Positions 9,257-17,756 of a DNA stretch of 64,000 nucleotides are shown here, one piece after another (positions within the stretch are counted from its first letter, which is position 1; each line of letters opens with the position of its first letter). The stretch is from JAAFHB01 sp963675995 (lineage in GTDB: Bacteria; Bacteroidota; Bacteroidia; Bacteroidales; Prolixibacteraceae), in assembly GCA_963675995.2 (NCBI GenBank), contig CAXXIY010000001.1, forward strand, positions 2,108,001-2,172,000, read 5' to 3'. A model generated the notes under the pieces. It was not told where the DNA came from and did no database searches. It saw only the letters and a program-made list of their open reading frames with translations. The translations under genes and the position numbers were made by a program.

Positions 9257-11935
9257 ATGAAACCTTTTCTTTTTTCAGCATTACTGCTTTGCATGGTTGT
9301 TTTTTCATTTGGGCAGGATGGAAAAAAATCGAAGGGATACCTCCGTTTCCAAAGGGAGGTATCAAAGACTACCCGGAATAATGCAGGTGAAGCTTTCAGG
9401 AAAAATCTTGAAATGCAATCAGATGATGAGCTCAGACTTGAGAAATCAGAAAAAGACCAGCTTGCTTTTGTACATGACAAATTCCAGCAATATTATAAGA
9501 AGGTAAAAGTCGAAGGCGCTATTTATTCTGCGCACTCCCGAAATAGCCTCATAGAGAGTTATTCCGGTGAATTTAAAGGGATAAGAAATTTTAATGTAAC
9601 TCCTGGTATTTCTGCTGCTCAGGGATTGCAAAATGCCATTAACCATGTTGGTGCAAAGCAATACGCCTGGGATCGAAGTGTTAGGGCAGGATATCCGGAC
9701 TATCAATTTCCCGTCGGAGAACTGGTAATCATTGGAGGAACGGCGGATGATTCTCTCGATCTTACCTTGGCATGGAAATACGATATCTATGCAGCAGACC
9801 CCCTATACCGGGCCGAGGTATTTATTGATGCCAGGACCGGAGAATTTGTGAAGGAAAATCAGTTGCTTCACGATGTAAATACCGCCTCATCAGGAGTTAC
9901 ACTTTTTAATGGAACTCAAAATTTTACATCCGACTATACGGGAACTACTTATCGGCTGCGTCAAACCGTAAGTGGGGGCGGGGTTCAGACGTATACCCTT
10001 AAAAATAGTACAATTTATTTTCTTGCAGCAGACATCACATCTGCTTCAGCAACTGGCTGGAGTGATGCCACAGCAGTTCAGGCCCACTGGGGAGCTGAGC
10101 AAACATGGGCTTATTACTTTAATAAGTTCAACAGAAATTCATTTAATAATGCCGGGGGGATCATTAAATCATATGTTCACTATTCGAAAAATTATGTGAA
10201 TGCATTCTGGGATGGATCAAGAATGACTTATGGTGACGGTGACCTTTCACAGGGATACCGACCTTTGGTTTCACTTGATATTTGTGGGCATGAGATTACC
10301 CATGGTGTAACAACCTACTCCGCGAACCTGACTTATAGTAATGAATCGGGTGCCTTGAATGAATCGTTTTCGGACATTTTTGGAGAATGTATCGAGAATT
10401 ATGCAAAGGGAACCAATGACTGGATGATGAGCTGCGATATTGGTGTTAATGGTCTTTGTGGTGCTTTTCGAAGCATGGCAGATCCAAATAAATATAGCAA
10501 TCCGGATACTTATAAAGGGACTTTCTGGCTGACCGGCACTTCAGATAACGGAGGGGTGCACACCAATTCTGGGGTACAGAATAAATGGTTTTATATACTT
10601 ACAACCGGAGAATCCGGAACAAATGACCTGGGATACAACTATGCCGTTACAGGAATAGGAATCGATAAGGCGGCGCGGATCGCTTACCGAAACCTTACTG
10701 TTTACCTTACTCCCTCTTCCAATTATGCTGCGGCAAGAGCCGGCGCTATTCAGGCAGCTACGGATCTTTATGGTGTGGGGACTCCTGAAGTCACTGCAAC
10801 CACAGAAGCCTGGAACGCTGTGGGTGTTTACGCTCCTGCTCCGGATACACAGGCACCTACTGCTCCGGTGCTTTCGTCAACTTCAAAAACTCAGACTTCA
10901 ATAGCACTGAGCTGGACCGCTGCAACAGATAATGTTGGAGTTATCGGTTATGATGTGTTTGTAAATGGGGTTCAAAACAATACGACAAACATTACTGCCA
11001 GAACCTACACCGTCTCCGGGTTAACTGCAGGAATTACCTATTCAGTTTATGTGGTTGCAAAAGATGCCGCTGCAAATAAAACACCATCAAATACCTTGTC
11101 AGTTGCAACTACCGGAGCGATCACAGAAACATTAGTTCTGGAATCTTACTTCGAAACAACTTTAGATTCCTGGGTGCCATCCAATACATCCAATTGTGTC
11201 CGAACGAGTAATGTGGCTTATGCCTATGAAGGGTCTGGTTCTGTGATGATCAGGTCAAAGAGCACCAATGCAACAACACCGACATTACCTCTTTCGGGCT
11301 ACAGCCAGGTGGAAGTCACGTTTTACTTTACAGCAGTTGGGATGGAGTCAGGTAAATCGTTCGTGTTAAGTTACAGTTCAAACAATGGGTCGAGTTTTAG
11401 TACGATTGGCACGTTTACTTCAGCTGCAACAGCAACGGGTACAAAGTTTGTTACGAACCATGGGTTTTATGTAGCAACAATAACGATGAACTCCTCTTCT
11501 TTCAATAATACCGGAAAGTTCAGAATCCAAAATAATGGGGCTAACACTACCGATGTGATTTACTTTGATGCCGTCACAATCAAAGGTAGAACCAACACGA
11601 CCGGTACAGGGAATGTGGTCACACTCGCTGCTGCAACAAAAAGTTCATTACAGCTCAAAAGTCTGTTCCTAACTGAAGGAAATATGGAAACTACTCTGCC
11701 GAAAAGTGATAAAATTTTAATGTATCCAAACCCTGTTTTAAATGCACTGAACATTTTATCAAACGAAAAAATCAGGGTGATCAGAATACATACTTTAACC
11801 GGATCACTTATCTTTACCAGGCTTGACAATTCAGATAATCTCAGTCTCGATCTTTCAAATCTTTCCAAAGGGATTTATATTGTTGAGGTTGTCACAGCTA
11901 GCGGAACCTCTGTAAACAAAATCGTCAAACAATAA
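9257..11935 (+). CDS. Secreted M4 (thermolysin-like) metalloprotease with Fn3 and T9SS sorting domain
   Basis: An 892-aa protein: signal peptide (1-20), FTP/PepSY-like propeptide to about 215, then an M4 catalytic domain. The zinc motif HEITH has H345, E346 and H349, and the third ligand E369 lies in 'GALNESFSDIFGE'. A fibronectin type III domain (about 530-625) follows, then a jelly-roll-like region and a C-terminal T9SS type A sorting domain from about 818 (ILMYPNPVLNALNI through GIYIVEV). It is predicted to be secreted through the outer membrane by the type IX system and self-processed, degrading extracellular protein. All catalytic residues are present. The next gene starts 10 bp after its stop. 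Confidence 0.92.
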   Translation: MKPFLFSALLLCMVVFSFGQDGKKSKGYLRFQREVSKTTRNNAGEAFRKNLEMQSDDELRLEKSEKDQLAFVHDKFQQYYKKVKVEGAIYSAHSRNSLIESYSGEFKGIRNFNVTPGISAAQGLQNAINHVGAKQYAWDRSVRAGYPDYQFPVGELVIIGGTADDSLDLTLAWKYDIYAADPLYRAEVFIDARTGEFVKENQLLHDVNTASSGVTLFNGTQNFTSDYTGTTYRLRQTVSGGGVQTYTLKNSTIYFLAADITSASATGWSDATAVQAHWGAEQTWAYYFNKFNRNSFNNAGGIIKSYVHYSKNYVNAFWDGSRMTYGDGDLSQGYRPLVSLDICGHEITHGVTTYSANLTYSNESGALNESFSDIFGECIENYAKGTNDWMMSCDIGVNGLCGAFRSMADPNKYSNPDTYKGTFWLTGTSDNGGVHTNSGVQNKWFYILTTGESGTNDLGYNYAVTGIGIDKAARIAYRNLTVYLTPSSNYAAARAGAIQAATDLYGVGTPEVTATTEAWNAVGVYAPAPDTQAPTAPVLSSTSKTQTSIALSWTAATDNVGVIGYDVFVNGVQNNTTNITARTYTVSGLTAGITYSVYVVAKDAAANKTPSNTLSVATTGAITETLVLESYFETTLDSWVPSNTSNCVRTSNVAYAYEGSGSVMIRSKSTNATTPTLPLSGYSQVEVTFYFTAVGMESGKSFVLSYSSNNGSSFSTIGTFTSAATATGTKFVTNHGFYVATITMNSSSFNNTGKFRIQNNGANTTDVIYFDAVTIKGRTNTTGTGNVVTLAAATKSSLQLKSLFLTEGNMETTLPKSDKILMYPNPVLNALNILSNEKIRVIRIHTLTGSLIFTRLDNSDNLSLDLSNLSKGIYIVEVVTASGTSVNKIVKQ

Positions 11936-11945
11936 ATATCAACTT

Positions 11946-13034
11946 ATGAGTTTTAGTGCTTTTTCGCCATTGTATAAACGGAATCGTCGCAGTTTTTTAA
12001 AGTCTCAGATAATATTTGCCATCGGAACTTGTGCTTCAGGAGTGGCTATATCGGAGGCACATTCGGCTCCGGCTCATCCCGGTAACGGTGGTGGATCTTC
12101 ACCCGATGCAATGCGAAAAAAGTATCAGATTTGCCTTGGTGGTCCGTTTCCCGAACCTCCTCCTTTAAATACAAAGATCCGGGAAGTAATACAGAAGGAT
12201 GGTTATCGTATTGAATCGTTGACCTTTGAGGCACAGCCCGGCGACAGGATACCTGCATTACTGTTGGTGCCTGACCATGTTACAGCTGATCATCCTGTGC
12301 CGGGAGTAGCCGTATGGCATCAACACAATGGAGAGTATCATTTGGGGAAATCGGAGCCAGCCGGGCTTGCCGGGAATCCAATGCATCACACCGGTGTAGC
12401 ACTTGTCAGAGAAGGTTATGTTGTCCTTTGTCCCGATGCGATTTGTTTCGAGGAGCGTCAGGACCCTACCGGGAAACTGAAAAATAGCGCCCACGAAAGG
12501 TTTGAATTTTTACGAGAAGTGATCAGGGGACGTTGTATGGCTTGGAAAGATATTTTGGAAATGAAGCGTGCTGTAGATCTGCTTTGTTCGCGTCCCGAAG
12601 TAAAATCTGATCGTCTGGGGTGTTATGGACACTCAATGGGATCGACACATGCCTGGCTTGTGGGTCCACTGGAACCTCGATTGAAATGTGTAATTGGCAA
12701 TTGCTGCCTGCCAACCTACGATGCCATCGAGGAAAACCATATCCTCCATTGTATGCCCAATTATGTACCCGGATGGAAAAATATTGGCGACACCCCCGAT
12801 ATCGCCGCTCTGATTGCCCCCCGGGCATTACATCTTAATTTTGGGGAGAAAGACTCCGGCAGTCCGATTGATTTTGTCAGACCCGGGCTTCAAAGAATTG
12901 CAGATGCTTATCAGAAAGCGGGTGTGCCAGAAAATTTCACCTCATTCATTGAACCTGATAAAGGCCATATGTTATCTGAAGAGATGTGGAATCAGGTAAA
13001 AAAATGTTTCGAACGACATCTTAAAATGGTATAG
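11946..13034 (+). CDS. Exported alpha/beta hydrolase (dienelactone hydrolase/acetyl xylan esterase-like)
   Basis: A 362-aa protein with a Tat-like leader (KRNRRSFLK then a hydrophobic segment) and a low-complexity stretch before the domain. The fold has a nucleophile elbow 'GHSMGS' with S230; D303 in 'FGEKDSG' and H341 in 'DKGHML' complete a catalytic triad. The domain resembles the large bacterial esterase group near acetyl xylan esterases and dienelactone hydrolases found in polysaccharide clusters. It probably removes acetyl or other esters from a glycan, but the substrate is an inference. It starts 10 bp after the M4 protease gene on the same strand. Confidence 0.7.
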   Translation: MSFSAFSPLYKRNRRSFLKSQIIFAIGTCASGVAISEAHSAPAHPGNGGGSSPDAMRKKYQICLGGPFPEPPPLNTKIREVIQKDGYRIESLTFEAQPGDRIPALLLVPDHVTADHPVPGVAVWHQHNGEYHLGKSEPAGLAGNPMHHTGVALVREGYVVLCPDAICFEERQDPTGKLKNSAHERFEFLREVIRGRCMAWKDILEMKRAVDLLCSRPEVKSDRLGCYGHSMGSTHAWLVGPLEPRLKCVIGNCCLPTYDAIEENHILHCMPNYVPGWKNIGDTPDIAALIAPRALHLNFGEKDSGSPIDFVRPGLQRIADAYQKAGVPENFTSFIEPDKGHMLSEEMWNQVKKCFERHLKMV

Positions 13035-13180
13035 CTGACTCTTACACCTTTACAATGATGATATTTGATATCTTCCATTAAAAGGGTTGTTGGAATTTAC
13101 CCGCCAGATCCGGTTATGCTAGTTATTGGTTGAGAATTCGTTGAAGTAACCTTTTGTTCAATTTTTTTAATAATCAAAAT

Positions 13181-14160
13181 ATGGAATACGTAAGATTAGG
13201 TAATACAGGGATGAAAGTCTCAAGAATATGTTTGGGTGCCATGACCTATGGTAAACCAACAGAGCGTTGGCCATGGGCATTAAATGAAGCGCAGAGCAGA
13301 CCTTTTATTCAGAAAGCATTGGAACTGGGGATCAATTTTTTTGACACGGCTGACATGTACAGTTATGGTACAAGTGAGGAGGTGGTTGGTAATGCCCTTA
13401 GAGATTTTTCCCGACGTGATGATGTGGTGATTGCGACCAAAGTATTTCAACCAATGAGCCAGGCACCCAATGACGGAGGGCTCTCACGTAAACACATCAT
13501 GAGTTAATTGATTCGAGTCTGAGACGATTAAAAACCGACTATGTGGATCTTTACCAGATACATCGCTGGGATTATCACACCCCTATTGAAGAAACAATGG
13601 AAGCGCTTCACGATATTGTCAAAGCTGGAAAGGCTCGTTATATTGGCGCCTCTTCCATGTTTAGCTGGCAATTTGCAAAAGCGCTGTATACCGCTGACCT
13701 TCACGGCTGGACCCGGTTTGTCTCCATGCAGCCCCACTATAATCTGCTCTACCGTGAGGAAGAGCGGGAGATGATCCCTTTTTGTCTGGATCAAAAAATT
13801 GCAGTTATTCCATGGTCTCCCTTGGCCAGGGGACTCTTAACGGGGAAAAGGACCCGGGAAAGGAATGAAACGGTTCGTGCACAAACAGATGAATTTGGAA
13901 AGATATTATATAAAGTTGATTCTGATTTTGATATCGTAAACCGTTTGACAGAATTGGCCACCAAACTTGAATTGCCTAATGCTCAGGTCGCGTTAGCATG
14001 GATGCTGGGCAAACCTGGCATTACGGCTCCTATTATCGGAGCAAGTAAACCTGGACATTTGGAGGATGCTGTTGCTGCCTTGACTGTAAAATTAACTCAG
14101 GAGGAAATCAATTATTTGGAAGAGCTCTACCTGCCACACACCGTACTCGGACATTCATAA
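13181..14160 (+). pseudogene. Aldo/keto reductase, interrupted by a frameshift
   Basis: The gene begins at ATG 13181 (MEYVRLGNTGMKVSRICLG) and runs in one frame to a stop at 13505-13507. The rest of the family sequence continues in another frame from about 13502: 'LIDSSLRRLKTDYVDLYQIH', then the normal C-terminus to 14160. The AKR signatures are all present: 'FFDTADMYSYG' (Asp, Tyr), the lysine in 'IATKVF' and the histidine in 'YQIHRW'. A single lost base near 13502-13504 explains the break and no homopolymer is there. As read, the protein stops after about 108 residues, too short for activity. It could be a real pseudogene or a base-calling error. Confidence 0.8.
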
Positions 14161-14332
14161 GACATTCATTTTATTTAGTGTTATCTCCTGCTCGTCAACC
14201 AAAATAAGCCAACAGAAAATTGATGACCAAGTTTTTATCTAAATAAAAAAGGATAAAGATTCTTGTGTGGAAGGTTTGGTTTGACAAAAAAGGTTGATTG
14301 GAAATAATTTATAACTATAAAATCCGGGGATC

Positions 14333-15829
14333 ATGAACCGACGAAAATTTGCCTTGGCTAATACGATAGGTATTGCAGGAATAGCAATATTGAATAGCGA
14401 TAAGAATGTTGCAGGTCAAAGCCTGTTCCACACGCGGGATACATTGCCGCCGGTTTCAATTACTCAATTAAATCCGGTTGACAATGGTAAAGCATTGGTT
14501 AATCCCATGATGGGGTGGACCATGCATTTCTATTCAAATGTCATTGAGAATTATGGGTCAAAACTTGATCCTTCAGATACCTTGGATGATTTTCCAGGGC
14601 TTTCAACTGTTTATCTCCGGCTTCCATGGTCATTTATAGAACAGGAGGAGGGTAAATTCAATTGGGAGATTCTGGATACCCCGGCACAAAGATGGATTGA
14701 CAAAGGGAAAAAAGTTGCCTTCCGGATCAGTGCAAGCGAAAGTTGGATGCGGTGGGCAACTCCCGAGTGGGTGGCGAAATCGGGTGCAAAAGGATTTGAT
14801 TGGGGTCCTGGAAATAAACTTTGGGAACCAGCCTATGATGATCCGATTTTCCTTGAGAAGGTTGACAACTTCCTGGTTGAAATGGCATCCCGATATGACG
14901 GCAATCCAAATGTCGCCTTTGTGGATGTTGGACATTTTGGATTGTGGGGAGAAGGACACACCGTCCTAAGTACCAAAATTAACTATGATTTGTCGGTTAT
15001 TAAACACCATATTGATCTCTATTGCAAAAATTTCGAAAAAACGCTGCTCTGTATTAGCGACGATTTTGCTGGTCATGATCAGCCAGGTTCCCGATTCCCT
15101 ATTACCGACTATGCTTTTTCGAAAGGTGTTACTTTAAGAGATGACAGCATTTTGGTACAACCTCCGCCTCACTCGTGGTATCACTCGGAAATGGCTCAGT
15201 TGTTTTGGCCAACTTTACCTGTTGTACTTGAACATGAACATTATGGTGCATCGGTAAAGAGAGGAGCTTGGAGCAAAGATCTATTAATTAAAGCAGTAGA
15301 AGACTATCATGCCAGCTATATGTCGATTCACTGGTGGCCCGAAATTCTGCTGCAAGAGAACCGTGACGTAATTGAAAAGATCAATCTTCGTATGGGATAT
15401 CGTTTACAATTGAGGTCTGTCAGCTGGCCTGAAAAAGTTCGGTTGGGAGAATCGTTTAATATCTCCTGTGCATGGACAAATGGGGGAGTAGCGCCGTGTT
15501 ATCCTGGCGGATATCCATGTTTCACATTGAAAGATGAAAAGGGTGGGATTGTATCGGTTTTAACCGATGAAAGCTTTAATGTCAGGGATTTGCAGGTTGC
15601 TAAATCTCAGATGGCCGAAATAAAACAAATCACTTCCTCCTTCGCGATTGCTTCTGCATTTAGTGATCCGGCAAAGTCATTCTTCAGGGGAGTAAAACCT
15701 GGCAAATACGATCTTTTTGTTTCAGTCGGACAAAAGGACGGTACTCCTGTGCTTGAACTTCCTTATAATGAATGTGATGGGCATAAACGCTACAAAATAG
15801 GGCGAATTGAACTTAATGAACGAATTTAA
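14333..15829 (+). CDS. DUF4832 domain protein, glycoside hydrolase-like (beta-galactosidase-type TIM barrel)
   Basis: A 498-aa protein. Its N-terminus (MNRRKFALANTIGIAGIAIL) looks like a Tat leader. The body begins with 'NGKALVNPMMGWTMHFYSN' and continues with 'VYLRLPWSFIEQEEGKFNWE'. This is the strand/helix layout of TIM-barrel glycosidase-like DUF4832 proteins. Central 'GHFGLWGEGHT' and 'HEHYGASVKRGAW' supply possible acidic residues, and the C-terminal part is the DUF4832 beta domain. The activity is unknown. It sits between the broken aldo/keto reductase and three consecutive exported glycosidase-like genes on the same strand. Confidence 0.65.
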   Translation: MNRRKFALANTIGIAGIAILNSDKNVAGQSLFHTRDTLPPVSITQLNPVDNGKALVNPMMGWTMHFYSNVIENYGSKLDPSDTLDDFPGLSTVYLRLPWSFIEQEEGKFNWEILDTPAQRWIDKGKKVAFRISASESWMRWATPEWVAKSGAKGFDWGPGNKLWEPAYDDPIFLEKVDNFLVEMASRYDGNPNVAFVDVGHFGLWGEGHTVLSTKINYDLSVIKHHIDLYCKNFEKTLLCISDDFAGHDQPGSRFPITDYAFSKGVTLRDDSILVQPPPHSWYHSEMAQLFWPTLPVVLEHEHYGASVKRGAWSKDLLIKAVEDYHASYMSIHWWPEILLQENRDVIEKINLRMGYRLQLRSVSWPEKVRLGESFNISCAWTNGGVAPCYPGGYPCFTLKDEKGGIVSVLTDESFNVRDLQVAKSQMAEIKQITSSFAIASAFSDPAKSFFRGVKPGKYDLFVSVGQKDGTPVLELPYNECDGHKRYKIGRIELNERI

Positions 15830-16100
15830 GGAGGATAGCGTGTGGCCTAGTCTTGAAAATATTAGATGTTATATATTAACATAGTGAATATTAATAGATT
15901 GGTTTATCTGAACATCCATTCATGAGGCATTCAAATCACAGTTTTAGCTTTTGCTGTTTTCATGACAGTTGTGCTTCTGGTTCAAATGGCCAATCACAAA
16001 CCAATCAGGCGATCCCCGAAGCGTGTGAACTTATGTCCCAATAGCTGTCGGAGTCAATAAGATCTTTATGGATTTTTGGAATATACTTAAAACAAGAAAT
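15830..16100 (+). other. Intergenic region with a possible decayed reading frame
   Basis: From 15922 a 40-codon ORF ends at 16044. One alternative frame has a hydrophobic, signal-like stretch broken by stops. It may be a remnant of a signal-peptide-bearing gene; nothing is recognisable with confidence. Confidence 0.2.
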
Positions 16101-17690
16101 ATGCTTAAAAATAGTGTGCTTAGGATGATTTTGATAATCTTATTATTGAACGCTGATATCGGAACGCAGAATCTGAATGCTCAGGATAATCCTAAGAAAA
16201 AATTAAATCAGGACAGCCAACCCAAATTGGGTAACAGCTACGGAATCGAACATATAGTAAGTCAAGATATTAGTTTGATTGATTCTGCGTTTCAGAATGG
16301 TTATACAGATAATATAGTAAACGCAAATATAGATGGTAAGAAGTTGCTGACACTGAATATTCAGAGCACGAACGGAAATGTCTACCATGGTGGGGGGCAA
16401 ACTTCTTATAGCACCTGGGTCCGCGACATTTATTGGGGAATGCTCGGTTGGGCCCAGGCTGGTGACGAATCTGTACTTCAGGTAATGAAATCTTCATTGC
16501 AATTGCTGGTCATGGCTAAAAATAAGAACCAGGCTATTGGACAGAGTAAGGTGTGGCCCTTGAATGATAAACGGTTTTACATTCCCCAGGCATATACAAC
16601 GGGGCTTAAAATAGCCATGGATTTTTTCCCGTGGTGTTCTGAATCCCAGACAGATTTTCTTCTTTTGGCCCATAACTACTGGAAGCTGAGTGGTGATCGT
16701 CAGTTTATTGATTCTATATGGAGTGATATTGTGTATGTTACGAGAACGCTCGAGCTATTGGACACAAACGGTAATTCATTACCCGATGCACTTCAGGGAA
16801 GTTATGATTACCAGGGTGTTGGTTTAAATACGGAAGAGCCACTTATGTGTGCAAAGACAAGTATGGCCTATAATTCTGTGGCAACCCTTGCACGCATGCT
16901 GGGAAAAAGTAATTATGCAGATAGTCTTGCGAAACGAGCAACGAGGGTAAAAGAGATGATGAACAAGAGTATTGATGAAGGTGGTTTGGTTGGTCCAGAT
17001 GGTTATTATATCAATATGCGTAAGATTGGTAAAGGGGAAAAGGGGATAGACGATAGATTTATACCCTACGAAAACCTTGTGCCAATGTGGTGCGGGATGA
17101 CTAATCACAATCAGGATGAAGCAATATTTTCAAGACTGGATGACGATTTTATAAAATATTATGATTTGGCTTGGGGTCCGATGTACTGCGCTCCGGCAGC
17201 TCATAATGAACAAAGCGTAATGAATTGCTCAAGTGTCACATGGCTGGCATTTATGGATGTTTATCTGAGAGGTATAAAGGGGCACGACGCAAATCGACCA
17301 AGGATATTTAATATGCTGATGCAGCATGCGCATGATGCGGGTGGCGTACCATTCCCCGAAGGGGCGGGAATATACGGTAATCTTACCGGTGGAGCAGGCA
17401 GGTTGTGGGATAACGGTAATTTCTTTCATATGCTTATATGTGGTGTATATGGCGTCGAAAAAAGTAAAGATGGAATTAGTTTAACGGCCCCGAATGAAAT
17501 TGACGGTACACCTTTGACTGAATTGAAAAACTTCTGCTGGAGAAAAGCAGTATATAACTTTAAGTGGATCGGGAAAGGGAAAAACATAAAAAGTATTACT
17601 TTAGATGGAAATAAAATTACCTCAACATCTGGTGTTTATAAACTTAACAAAAGCCATGGGAGTCATAAAATAGAAATAGTGCTTTATTAG
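16101..17690 (+). CDS. Exported (alpha/alpha)6-barrel glycosidase-like protein
   Basis: An ATG at 16068 also opens the frame. The ATG at 16101 is preferred because it puts a normal signal peptide (MLKNSVLRMILIILLLNA) at the N-terminus. The mature part of about 500 aa reads as a six-hairpin barrel: 'GGGQTSYSTWVRDIYWGMLGW' near the front, then 'DTNGNSLPDALQG', 'CAKTSMAYNSVATLARML' and a glycine/tryptophan-rich end. The 'TWVRDIYW' block with Arg-Asp resembles the substrate site of glycogen-debranching/GH63-like and related glycosidases. The substrate is unknown. It starts a run of three consecutive co-oriented genes (16101-23743). Confidence 0.55.
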   Translation: MLKNSVLRMILIILLLNADIGTQNLNAQDNPKKKLNQDSQPKLGNSYGIEHIVSQDISLIDSAFQNGYTDNIVNANIDGKKLLTLNIQSTNGNVYHGGGQTSYSTWVRDIYWGMLGWAQAGDESVLQVMKSSLQLLVMAKNKNQAIGQSKVWPLNDKRFYIPQAYTTGLKIAMDFFPWCSESQTDFLLLAHNYWKLSGDRQFIDSIWSDIVYVTRTLELLDTNGNSLPDALQGSYDYQGVGLNTEEPLMCAKTSMAYNSVATLARMLGKSNYADSLAKRATRVKEMMNKSIDEGGLVGPDGYYINMRKIGKGEKGIDDRFIPYENLVPMWCGMTNHNQDEAIFSRLDDDFIKYYDLAWGPMYCAPAAHNEQSVMNCSSVTWLAFMDVYLRGIKGHDANRPRIFNMLMQHAHDAGGVPFPEGAGIYGNLTGGAGRLWDNGNFFHMLICGVYGVEKSKDGISLTAPNEIDGTPLTELKNFCWRKAVYNFKWIGKGKNIKSITLDGNKITSTSGVYKLNKSHGSHKIEIVLY

Positions 17691-17756
17691 TAGATCTATA
17701 TTGTTGATTGAAAAAATCATTTAAAGAATTATCATTTCATTATATAAATAGAAGTT

